Part shown: positions 1-8,221 of the stretch, piece by piece | Position numbering within the stretch: position 1 is the first letter of the stretch | How the letters are laid out: the number at the start of each line of letters is the position of its first letter | Source of the DNA: Pseudomonadota bacterium | GTDB taxonomy: Bacteria > Pseudomonadota > Gammaproteobacteria > Steroidobacterales > GCA-2729495 | Direction of reading: 5' to 3' | Assembly (NCBI GenBank): GCA_030836925.1 | Contig: JAUPLK010000033.1 | Coordinates: forward strand, 1 to 10,169 | DNA: 10,169 nucleotides | Notes under the pieces: generated by a model | Seen by the model: only the letters and a program-made list of their open reading frames with translations | The model's database searches: none | Told to the model about the DNA's origin: nothing | Position numbers and translations under genes: made by a program

Positions 1-936
<936 letters not shown>

Positions 937-953
937 CTCTCTCTCCTGCCCCC

Positions 954-986
954 GTAGGAGCGGCTTCAGCCGCGACCCGGGGTCGC
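954..986 (+). repeat. GTAG-type REP palindrome with truncated inverted partner
   Basis: This lies in the 75-bp gap between atpG and atpD. It begins GTAGGAG at 954-960 and continues with the perfect palindrome GCGGCT-TC-AGCCGC at 960-973. Immediately overlapping is a second inverted repeat, GCGACCC-G-GGGTCGC, at 972-986. The GTAG head followed by a GC-rich stem is the pattern of the REP (repetitive extragenic palindrome) family common in Xanthomonadales and Pseudomonas and associated with RAYT transposases. In those genomes two copies often face each other. Here the second arm seems to stop after GGGTCGC at 986 and runs into unrelated AT-rich sequence. In the atp mRNA the two stems would form alternative or stacked hairpins just upstream of the atpD ribosome binding site. 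No RAYT gene is in the window. The family assignment is from memory of the motif, not a search. Confidence 0.7.
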
Positions 987-1011
987 ATAAAAATCGGACC
1001 TGGTCTCGTCT

Positions 1012-1872
1012 TCAGACAGCAGCTGCACCGCCGACGATTTCGGCAATCTCCTGCGTGATGCTGGCCTGCCGTACCTTGTTGTATTTCAACTGCAGCTGCT
1101 CGATCAGCTTGCCCGCATTGTCAGTTGCCGCCTTCATCGCCACCATCTTCGACGCCATCTCGCAGGCCACGTTCTCGACTACGGCGCGATAGATCTGGGT
1201 CTCGATATAGCGCGTCAGCACGCCATCGAGGAGCTCCGCTGCATCCGGCTCGTAGATGTAGTCCCAGTGAGCCGGCAGATCCTGCTGGTCGTCGGCTTCG
1301 ACCGGCAACAGCGTTTTCACTTCCGGCTTCTGGCTCATGGTGTTTAGAAAGTGGTTGTGCACCAGATAGAGGCGGTCGATGCGGCCCTCGTTGTAGAGGT
1401 CGAGCATCACCGTCATGGCACCGATCAGGGTGGAAACATGCGGGTTTTCGCCGAGATGCGTGGTCGCGGCGACCACGTTGACTTTCAGGCGGCGGAAAAA
1501 CTGCACGCCCTTGGCACCGATCGGACAGAGGTCGACTTCGATGCCCTGCTCCTGCCACTGGCGCAGTTCGGGGATGAGCCGGCGGAATTCGTTGACGTTC
1601 AAACCGCCGCAGAGACCGCGGTCGGTGGTCACCACGATATAGCCCACGCGCTTCACCGGCCGCGAGACCAGAAACGGATGCCGGTATTCCGGATTGGCGC
1701 TGAACAGGTGGCCGATGACCTGCCGGATCTTGTCGGCATAGGGGCGTGCGGCCTCCATGCGCTGCTGGGTGCGGCGCAGTTTGGAGGCAGCCACCTTTTC
1801 CATCGCCTTGGTGATCTTCTGCGTGCTCTTCACGCTCTTGATCTTGGTGCGGATTTCCTTCGCGCCAGCCAT
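1012..1872 (-). CDS. atpG: F1F0 ATP synthase subunit gamma
   Basis: Central rotor shaft of F1, coupling c-ring rotation to the three catalytic sites. It has 286 residues against about 287 in E. coli, so it is full length. The N-terminal coiled-coil helix is typical (MAGAKEIRTKIKSVKSTQKI, then TKAMEKVAASKLRR, residues 1-34). The Rossmann-like middle contains TDRGLCGGLN at about 83-92. The C-terminal helix that pairs with the N-terminal one ends in ARQAS-like NKVRQASITQEIAEIVGGAAA (about 265-285). The ATG at 1872 has an AGGA sequence about 8 nt upstream. It follows atpA by 32 bp and precedes atpD by 75 bp, the widest gap inside the operon because of the REP element. Nothing is odd in the coding sequence. 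Confidence 0.98.
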   Translation of the reverse strand: MAGAKEIRTKIKSVKSTQKITKAMEKVAASKLRRTQQRMEAARPYADKIRQVIGHLFSANPEYRHPFLVSRPVKRVGYIVVTTDRGLCGGLNVNEFRRLIPELRQWQEQGIEVDLCPIGAKGVQFFRRLKVNVVAATTHLGENPHVSTLIGAMTVMLDLYNEGRIDRLYLVHNHFLNTMSQKPEVKTLLPVEADDQQDLPAHWDYIYEPDAAELLDGVLTRYIETQIYRAVVENVACEMASKMVAMKAATDNAGKLIEQLQLKYNKVRQASITQEIAEIVGGAAAV

Positions 1873-1904
1873 CAGCTATTCCTGTCCGGGGTCAACATGT
1901 CGAC

Positions 1905-3446
<1,542 letters not shown>

Positions 3447-3486
3447 GGTCGAATCCCCTAATCCCGTCGGTCCGTGAGGCCGTGCC

Positions 3487-4053
3487 TCAGGCGCTCAGGG
3501 CGGTTGCCAGTTTGTCCAGTCCTGTACGTACGCTGCCGTCGATGACGCGATCTCCGATCTGGAGACGTGCACCGCCGATCAGCGCCGAATCGAGCTTGAT
3601 GCTGATCCGGATTTCCCGGCCGAGGCGTTGCTTCAGCGACGCCGCAATCCGGGACTGTTGTCCCTCATCCACCGCCGATGCCGAAGTCAGCACGACGTCG
3701 AGAGTATTTTCTGCCTGTGCCCGAAGCTGCTCGTAGCGCCCGGCGATGTCCGGCAGGGCGGCAAGGCGGCGATTTTCCGCGAGCAGGCGCAGGAAGTTGC
3801 TCGCGGTGGTCCGGGCACCGTCGCCTGCAAAGGCCCCGGCATCGAGCTGCTCGCAGCTGACATCTGCCATCGCCACGGCGATTTTGTCCACGTCGCTACC
3901 GGGTGCCTGCAGGGTCTTGGCAAGTTCCGGATCCAGAACCTGGCCTGCCGCAATCTGGAGGAACGCCGACCAGGAACGGAAGTCGCCCGTCGCTCGGGCA
4001 ATCTCGAAGACCGCCTGGGCATAGGGACGGGCGGCAAAGGCGTTATCAGCCAT
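3487..4053 (-). CDS. atpH: F1F0 ATP synthase subunit delta
   Basis: Delta subunit (OSCP homologue) that joins the b-subunit stator to the top of F1. It has 188 residues, slightly longer than the 177 of E. coli. The N-terminal helical domain (about 1-115) includes ARPYAQAVFEIAR near 8-20 and ENRRLAALPDI near 93-103. The C-terminal domain carries the family signature LDSALIGGARLQIGDRVIDG followed by SVRTGLDKL (about 154-182). The same frame stays open upstream to 4464, but that extension runs through atpF in another frame and has no relation to the family. The true start is the ATG at 4053 (MADNAFAARPYAQAVF), with CAGGAA at 4061-4066 seven nt upstream. The start overlaps the end of atpF by 8 bp, which suggests translational coupling. 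Confidence 0.96.
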   Translation of the reverse strand: MADNAFAARPYAQAVFEIARATGDFRSWSAFLQIAAGQVLDPELAKTLQAPGSDVDKIAVAMADVSCEQLDAGAFAGDGARTTASNFLRLLAENRRLAALPDIAGRYEQLRAQAENTLDVVLTSASAVDEGQQSRIAASLKQRLGREIRISIKLDSALIGGARLQIGDRVIDGSVRTGLDKLATALSA

Positions 4054-4534
4054 TTGCGGGTTCCTGGATCTGGGCCACGAGCTTGTCGAGCAGATCCTGG
4101 TGGGCCCGGGCATCGATTTCGCGCGCCAGGATCTTTTCGGCACCCGCCACGGCAATCGCCGCAACCTGCGCGCGCAGCTCATCGCGCGCCCGGTTGATCT
4201 GCTGGTCGATATCGGCCTTGCCCGCCTGGATGATGCGCTCACGCTCCTGCTCCGCACCGCTGCGCGCCTCATCGACGATGTCGTTGGCGCGCGTCTGCGC
4301 CTGGTCGATGATGGTGCGCGCCTGTCCGCGTGCTTCTTCGACAAGCGTGGCGATGCGCACCTGCGCTTCATCGAAGGAGCGGGCGCCCTTGTCGGCAGCT
4401 GCCAGTCCGTCTGCGATCTGCTGCTGCCGCTCTTCGATGATCTGCACGAGCGGAGGCCAGACATACTTCATGCAGAACCAGACGAACACCGCCATGGCGA
4501 TCGCCTGACCAAGCAACGTGAGATTGATATTCAC
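4046..4534 (-). CDS. atpF: F1F0 ATP synthase subunit b, GTG start
   Basis: Peripheral stator subunit, present as a dimer, that holds F1 against rotation. It has 162 residues. One N-terminal membrane segment (about 5-25, LTLLGQAIAMAVFVWFCM) is followed by the conserved KYVWPPL and a long, charged, alanine-rich helix typical of the b coiled coil. The C-terminus has VAGAEKILARE (about 129-139), matching the E. coli delta-binding end. The start codon is GTG at 4534. It is supported by AGGAGT at 4541-4546 and by alignment of NINLTLLGQAIA with the E. coli start. The stop overlaps atpH. The gap to atpE is 43 bp. Confidence 0.97.
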   Translation of the reverse strand: MNINLTLLGQAIAMAVFVWFCMKYVWPPLVQIIEERQQQIADGLAAADKGARSFDEAQVRIATLVEEARGQARTIIDQAQTRANDIVDEARSGAEQERERIIQAGKADIDQQINRARDELRAQVAAIAVAGAEKILAREIDARAHQDLLDKLVAQIQEPANG

Positions 4535-4577
4535 CGCGTGACTCCTGCTATCAAGCCGGGGGCGCTACAGCCCCGCC

Positions 4578-4847
4578 TCAACCGCCGACAGCTGACTGCA
4601 GCTGGCCAATGAACGGATTGGCGAAGGCGAAGAACAGCGCAATACCCACACCGATCATGGCCACGGCGTCGAGCAGCGCGACGGCGAGGAACATCTTGGT
4701 GGTCAGCATGTTGGCCAGTTCGGGCTGGCGGGCGCACGCTTCCAGGAAGCGGCCGCCGAGCAGGCCCATGCCGATGCCTACGGCGAGCGCACTCAGGCCC
4801 ATCATCAGCGCGACGGCGATCGCAGTTGAGGCAATTACAGTTTCCAT
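4578..4847 (-). CDS. atpE: F0 ATP synthase subunit c (proteolipid ring)
   Basis: Forms the proton-driven rotor ring in the membrane. It has 89 residues and two transmembrane helices (about 8-32 and 52-78) joined by the polar loop ARQPEL at 39-44, which contacts gamma and epsilon. Helix 1 has the glycine-rich GIGMGLLGG packing motif. Helix 2 carries the ion-binding acid, Asp60 in LLDAVAMIGVG, equivalent to E. coli Asp61. The Asp and the lack of the Na+-type Gln/Ser-Thr ligands point to proton coupling (inference). It is about ten residues longer than the E. coli protein, with a short C-terminal extension QLQSAVGG. The start ATG at 4847 has AGGAGT at 4853-4858, among the strongest ribosome binding sites of the window, as expected for the most abundant subunit. 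Confidence 0.98.
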   Translation of the reverse strand: METVIASTAIAVALMMGLSALAVGIGMGLLGGRFLEACARQPELANMLTTKMFLAVALLDAVAMIGVGIALFFAFANPFIGQLQSAVGG

Positions 4848-4898
4848 CGGTTACTCCTGGCTCGTTATCAAAGTGTTGTGGACAAAAAGGGTTGTGGT
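4848..4898 (-). promoter_or_regulatory. AT-rich translation initiation leader of atpE with a DnaA-box-like word
   Basis: The 51-nt gap between atpB and atpE is visibly poorer in G+C than its surroundings. On the transcript it has a U5 run followed by an A/C-rich stretch, then the Shine-Dalgarno AGGAGT 5 nt before the ATG. In E. coli a U/A-rich sequence upstream of the atpE Shine-Dalgarno acts as a translational enhancer for the c subunit; a similar role here is inference. The word CCACAAC occurs twice. The minus strand also contains TTGTCCACA (4877-4885), which resembles a DnaA box but stands alone. Confidence 0.4.
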
Positions 4899-5735
4899 CT
4901 AGTGGTGCTCGTGCGCCTGACTCAGGTAGACGATCGTGAGCATCATGAAGATGTAGGCCTGCAGCGTAATGACGAGAATGTGGAACACCGCCCAGGGGAA
5001 GTGCAGCGGCAACTGCCAGACACCCAGCAGGGCGATCAATATGAACATCAGCTCGCCGGCATACATGTTGCCGAACAGACGCAGGGCGAGTGACAGCGGC
5101 TTGGCCAGCAGTGCCACGCTCTCGAGCAGGAAATTGAAGGCGATTACCAGCGGCCAGGCCAGCAGCGGCAGGCCGAGCGTCTTCGGATTGAGGGGGTTCA
5201 TGGTCAGCTCGGCGAGGAATCCGCCGGCGCCCTTCATCTTGATGCTGTAGAAGATGACCAGTGCAAACACCGAGAGCGACATCCCGAAGGTCACGTTGAC
5301 GTCGGCGGTCGGCACGATGCGGAGGTATTTGGCCAGCCCCAGCTTCTCGGTCGGATAGGGCACGAAATCGACCGGAATGAGGTCAAGCAGATTCATCAGG
5401 AACACCCAGGAGACGATCGTCAGCGCCAGCGGGGCAATGAGATTGCTCTTGCCGTGGAAGGTGCCACGGACACTGGAATCGACCACGTCAAAGACCAGCT
5501 CGACCATGGCCTGCACCCGGCCGGGCCGTTCTTTGGTCGCATTGACCGCAACGCGCCGGAACAGCCAGCAGAGGAAAATCAGCAGGCCGACCGAGAAGAA
5601 CATGGAGTCGACGTTGAGGGACATGAAGTTGCCGTCGCACTGGTTCCACACCCAGCCTTCGTCGTTCCTGCAGACCTGAAGGTGCGTGAGGTGATGGCGG
5701 ATGTAATCGGCAGGAGTGTGGAGATCTGCTGACAT
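4899..5735 (-). CDS. atpB: F0 ATP synthase subunit a
   Basis: Membrane stator subunit providing the proton half-channels next to the c ring. It has 278 residues (271 in E. coli). The N-terminus SADLHTPADYIRHHLTHLQ matches the family. Hydrophobic segments lie at about 43-59, 97-120, 147-165, 188-212 and 228-270. HGKSNLIAPLALTI (94-107) is conserved. The essential arginine sits in LALRLFGNMYAGEL: Arg219, equivalent to E. coli Arg210. The C-terminus TIVYLSQAHEHH is also typical. The ribosome binding site is weak (AAGG close to the ATG at 5735). The short N-terminal segment before helix 1 holds Cys22 and Cys33, which E. coli lacks there. It follows atpI by 41 bp. Confidence 0.98.
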   Translation of the reverse strand: MSADLHTPADYIRHHLTHLQVCRNDEGWVWNQCDGNFMSLNVDSMFFSVGLLIFLCWLFRRVAVNATKERPGRVQAMVELVFDVVDSSVRGTFHGKSNLIAPLALTIVSWVFLMNLLDLIPVDFVPYPTEKLGLAKYLRIVPTADVNVTFGMSLSVFALVIFYSIKMKGAGGFLAELTMNPLNPKTLGLPLLAWPLVIAFNFLLESVALLAKPLSLALRLFGNMYAGELMFILIALLGVWQLPLHFPWAVFHILVITLQAYIFMMLTIVYLSQAHEHH

Positions 5736-5776
5736 GCCTTGCTTACCGTCGTCCTGGTTCTGGTCGTCGCCGGGTT

Positions 5777-6232
5777 CTAGTCGTCGCGGCCATCGCGGCC
5801 AGTCACCGGGCCGGGAAGCTTAGCCTCGCCGAATTCATTCTGCATCCAGGGATAACCCGTACCGAGCGCCACCAGGTACACCACGAAGGTCGCCGCGTAG
5901 GCAACGATCAATGGCGCAAACTGCGGGCGCATGACCCGGATCACCACGATGAAGAGCGCCACCGTCAGGGCGATCTTGATCGCTTCACTTGTATAGACCG
6001 CGCGCATATAGCGTTCGGGCTGCAGGGCTGCCTGGCCGCTGAACATCCGCAGTGCCTGGTAGAGCCCTGCGACGATGTTGATGCCACCGCCCATCAATGC
6101 CGACTGTGCTGCCGCAACCCCGCCGATCGCAGCCGCCACTGCCGCCACCCCGCACGTGAGGGCGAACTGCCAGGCGGCAAGACGATAAGCAGCCCGGCGC
6201 AGTGGTTTCTGGTTCTGCGTCGCGCCAGTCAT
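5777..6232 (-). CDS. atpI: ATP synthase protein I (c-ring assembly/Mg-transport-like membrane protein)
   Basis: Small membrane protein at the head of the operon. In other bacteria AtpI assists c-ring assembly and is not part of the final complex. It has 151 residues, a little longer than many relatives of about 126-130. Four hydrophobic segments are visible (about 19-37, 43-62, 86-102, 104-124). A basic N-terminus (KPLRRAAYR) precedes the first, and the glycine-rich MGGGINIVAGLYQALRMF around 47-64 is the conserved centre of the family. The C-terminal tail (about 128-151) is polar. The ATG at 6232 has no recognisable Shine-Dalgarno in the preceding 20 nt, in contrast to the later genes, which suggests low translation. 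The identification rests on topology and operon position more than on strict motifs. Confidence 0.9.
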   Translation of the reverse strand: MTGATQNQKPLRRAAYRLAAWQFALTCGVAAVAAAIGGVAAAQSALMGGGINIVAGLYQALRMFSGQAALQPERYMRAVYTSEAIKIALTVALFIVVIRVMRPQFAPLIVAYAATFVVYLVALGTGYPWMQNEFGEAKLPGPVTGRDGRDD

Positions 6233-6247
6233 CGCGGCAACTGTAAT

Positions 6248-6262
6248 CAGCGCAACGCGCTG
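6248..6262 (-). promoter_or_regulatory. Hairpin upstream of the atpI start
   Basis: A perfect inverted repeat, CAGCGC-AAC-GCGCTG, gives a 6-bp GC-rich stem with a 3-nt loop that ends 15 nt before the atpI ATG. There is no T-run after it, so it is not a terminator. With no clear Shine-Dalgarno at atpI, the stem may further limit or shape ribosome access. The structure is seen in the sequence; the effect is inference. Confidence 0.3.
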
Positions 6263-6325
6263 CGAAGGCGCGGAAGTCTAGAGATGATGCAGCGTGCAAT
6301 CAAGAGCGATTCAACGGCCATAGGC

Positions 6326-6355
6326 ATAATCCGCAAGCGCGCAGGCGAGTGGCAA
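6326..6355 (-). promoter_or_regulatory. Candidate sigma70 promoter for the atp operon
   Basis: On the minus strand TTGCCA (6350-6355, 5 of 6 to the -35 consensus) and GATTAT (6326-6331, 4 of 6 to the -10 consensus) are 18 bp apart. Transcription would begin near 6319, giving a leader of about 85-90 nt before atpI. It is the best match I found in the spacer, but hexamer matches of this quality also arise by chance. Confidence 0.3.
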
Positions 6356-6460
6356 CCAGCCCGGAAAAATATCATCAGTGTCGACATGGTGTTGATAGTC
6401 TGTCTTTTTTGCAAAGCCCGCTGAAAGCCTTGCCCCTGGCCGCTTCCGGGCCGATGAGGA

Positions 6461-7387
6461 CTAATTGATGTGGGCGAGGATCCCGTCGAGTTCGTCGAGG
6501 CTGTTGTAGGCCACGACCACCTTGCCCTTGCCGCCCCGGCCATGCTGGATCGACACCCGCGCACCGAGTTTTTCGGCCAGATCGTTTTCCAGGCGTCGCA
6601 CATCGGGGTCCCGGGACTGAACCGGCGGCTTGCCGTTCTTGCTCGCCTGGCCCTCCTGCATGCGCTTGACCAGCCGCTCGGTTTCCCGGACCGACAGCCC
6701 CTTGGTGGCGACCAGCCGGGCGACCTCGGCCTGCATCCGGCTGTCGCTCAAGCCCAGCAGGGCGCGCGCATGGCCCATTTCGATGGCGCGCTTCTCCAGC
6801 AGTTCACGGGCTGCTTCGCCGAGTTGCATGAGTCGCAGCAGGTTGGACACCGCCACCCGCGAGCGGCCGATGGCATCGGCTGCCGCCTCGTGGGTGAGCC
6901 CGAATTCGTCGATGAGGCGGCGCACAGCCATGGCCTCCTCCAGCGGGCTGAGATTTTCCCGCTGGATGTTCTCGATCAGCGACATCACGATCGCATCGGA
7001 ATCGGGCACGTCGCGGACCACGACCGGCACCGACTGGAGACCGGCCATCTGGGCGGCCCGCCAGCGGCGCTCGCCGGCGATGATTTCGTACTTCGGGGTA
7101 TTGCCGGGGCCCCGGTCCGGCAACAGGCGGACGACGATCGGCTGGATCACGCCCTGGGTGCGGATCGAGCTGGCCAGGTCTTCCAGCGACTCATGGTGCA
7201 TATCGTGCCGCGGCTGATAGACACCGCGCACCAGCAGGTCGACCGGCAGCGAGCGCAGACCTTCCGCGACAGCGCTGCTGCCGGCAGTGTCGGTACCGGC
7301 AACCGCCGCCGGGACCGTCGCGCCGGGGCTGCCGAGCAGGGCCTCCAGGCCACGCCCGAGTCCAGTTCGCTTCACTACCATGGTCAT
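6461..7387 (-). CDS. parB: Chromosome partitioning protein ParB (Spo0J family)
   Basis: DNA-binding CTPase clamp that loads at parS sites near the origin and, with ParA, segregates the replicated chromosome. It has 308 residues. In order: the N-terminal ParA-contact box GLGRGLEALL (9-18), a linker, and the ParB/Srx domain with YQPR (57-60), the CTP-binding GERRWRAAQ (105-113) and ENIQREN (139-145). A helix-turn-helix follows at about 164-185 (LTHEAAADAIGRSRVAVSNL). The C-terminal dimerisation domain is at about 261-308. Two in-frame ATGs compete. The one at 7387 gives 308 aa but has AGGCGGA directly abutting it; the one at 7381 gives 306 aa, better spacing from that sequence, and the family-like start MVVKRTGLGRGL. 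It follows parA by 39 bp. Confidence 0.97.
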   Translation of the reverse strand: MTMVVKRTGLGRGLEALLGSPGATVPAAVAGTDTAGSSAVAEGLRSLPVDLLVRGVYQPRHDMHHESLEDLASSIRTQGVIQPIVVRLLPDRGPGNTPKYEIIAGERRWRAAQMAGLQSVPVVVRDVPDSDAIVMSLIENIQRENLSPLEEAMAVRRLIDEFGLTHEAAADAIGRSRVAVSNLLRLMQLGEAARELLEKRAIEMGHARALLGLSDSRMQAEVARLVATKGLSVRETERLVKRMQEGQASKNGKPPVQSRDPDVRRLENDLAEKLGARVSIQHGRGGKGKVVVAYNSLDELDGILAHIN

Positions 7388-7426
7388 TCCGCCTGTGCTG
7401 CCGGGGTCGCCCGAACCGCCGGCATT

Positions 7427-8221
7427 CTAGCCCGATTGACTGGCGCCAGTGCCCGCAGCCGTTTCGGCCGCCAGCACTTCGGCGGCCAGTTCCAGGTAGG
7501 CCTGCGCACCCCGCGAGCTGCGATCGTGCAGCAGTGCCGGCAAGCCGAAGCTCGGCGCTTCGGCGAGGCGCACATTGCGCGGGATCAGCGTCTTGTAGAC
7601 CTTGTCCCGGAACAGCTTCTCCAGCTCTGCCGACACATCGGTGGCGAGACGGTTGCGCGGGTCGTACATGGTGCGCAGCAGGCCTTCGATATTGAGCTGC
7701 GGATTGACCGTGTTGCGCACCTGCTTGACGGTTTCGAGCAGGGCCGACAGGCCTTCGAGCGCATAGAACTCGCACTGGATGGGGATCAGCACGCCATCGG
7801 CAGCGGTCAGCGCATTGAGCGTCAGCATGTTGATGGTCGGCGGGCAGTCGATCAGCACGTAGTCGTACAGGGACCGCACCGGCTCCAGCGCCTTGCGCAG
7901 GCGCATTTCCCGGCCGATTTCCTGCAGCAGGCGCACTTCGGCGGCGGTCAGGTCGGCATTGGCCGGCAGCACGGCGAAGCCGGCATTGGTCACCGAGACG
8001 ATGGCGTCGAGCGCCTGGGCTTCGCCGAGCAGTACCTCGCAGGTGGAGGCCTCCAGCGCCTGCTTGTCGATGCCACAACCGGTGGTGGCATTGCCCTGCG
8101 GATCGAGATCCACCAGCAACACCCGCCGCTCGAGCGCAGCCAGCGAGGCGGCCAGGTTGACGGTGGTGGTGGTCTTGCCGACCCCGCCCTTCTGGTTGGT
8201 GACGGCGATGACGCGACTCAT
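7427..8221 (-). CDS. parA: Chromosome partitioning ATPase ParA (Soj family)
   Basis: Deviant-Walker P-loop ATPase that binds nucleoid DNA as an ATP dimer and is stimulated by ParB to move origins apart. It has 264 residues, the size of chromosomal Soj-type ParA. It lacks the N-terminal helix-turn-helix of plasmid P1-type proteins. Motifs: KGGVGKTT (11-18) with the signature first lysine, LLVDLDPQGNAT (35-46), and DYVLIDCPP (120-128). LRTMYDPRNRLA (about 182-193) and RLAEAPSFGLP (218-228) are typical of the family. The start ATG at 8221 overlaps the rsmG stop as ATGA, and the preceding ribosome binding site is weak, so translation is probably coupled to rsmG. The alanine/glycine/serine-rich tail after about 253 is unlikely to be structured. 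Confidence 0.98.
   Translation of the reverse strand: MSRVIAVTNQKGGVGKTTTTVNLAASLAALERRVLLVDLDPQGNATTGCGIDKQALEASTCEVLLGEAQALDAIVSVTNAGFAVLPANADLTAAEVRLLQEIGREMRLRKALEPVRSLYDYVLIDCPPTINMLTLNALTAADGVLIPIQCEFYALEGLSALLETVKQVRNTVNPQLNIEGLLRTMYDPRNRLATDVSAELEKLFRDKVYKTLIPRNVRLAEAPSFGLPALLHDRSSRGAQAYLELAAEVLAAETAAGTGASQSG

Larger units (their letters stand above)
6233..6460. other. parB-atpI spacer, likely site of the atp operon promoter
   Basis: These 228 bp form the longest gene-free stretch of the window and separate the par genes from the atp genes. No convincing protein gene is present. There are A/T-rich patches around 6366-6374 and 6402-6410. A possible sigma70-type promoter on the minus strand is listed separately. 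Imperfect inverted repeats such as GCAAAGC/GCCTTGC (6411-6433) occur near the end of parB, but no U-run follows them in the direction of transcription. Read-through from parB into atpI therefore cannot be excluded. Confidence 0.6.

Noticed and set aside
3487..4464. A 325-residue version of the atpH frame extending through atpF
   Set aside because: The first 137 residues are an out-of-frame reading of atpF. Family alignment and a good ribosome binding site place the AtpH start at 4053.
6247..6387. A possible 46-residue small protein in the parB-atpI spacer (minus strand, ATG at 6387)
   Set aside because: It has no Shine-Dalgarno and no recognisable features, and the proposed promoter and the atpI leader fall inside it. 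It is more likely a chance frame.
6399..6460. A rho-independent terminator after parB
   Set aside because: Stems GCAAGGC/GCTTTGC and GGCC/GGCC exist, but in the direction of parB transcription they are followed by an A-run or mixed sequence, not a U-run. The T-run is on the other strand, where there is no gene to terminate.
6233..8221. A parS site expected near parAB
   Set aside because: I looked for the TGTTTCACGTGAAACA-like palindrome throughout the window. The only CACGTG cores (for example near 2535 and 6154) lack the flanking TGTT/AACA arms.
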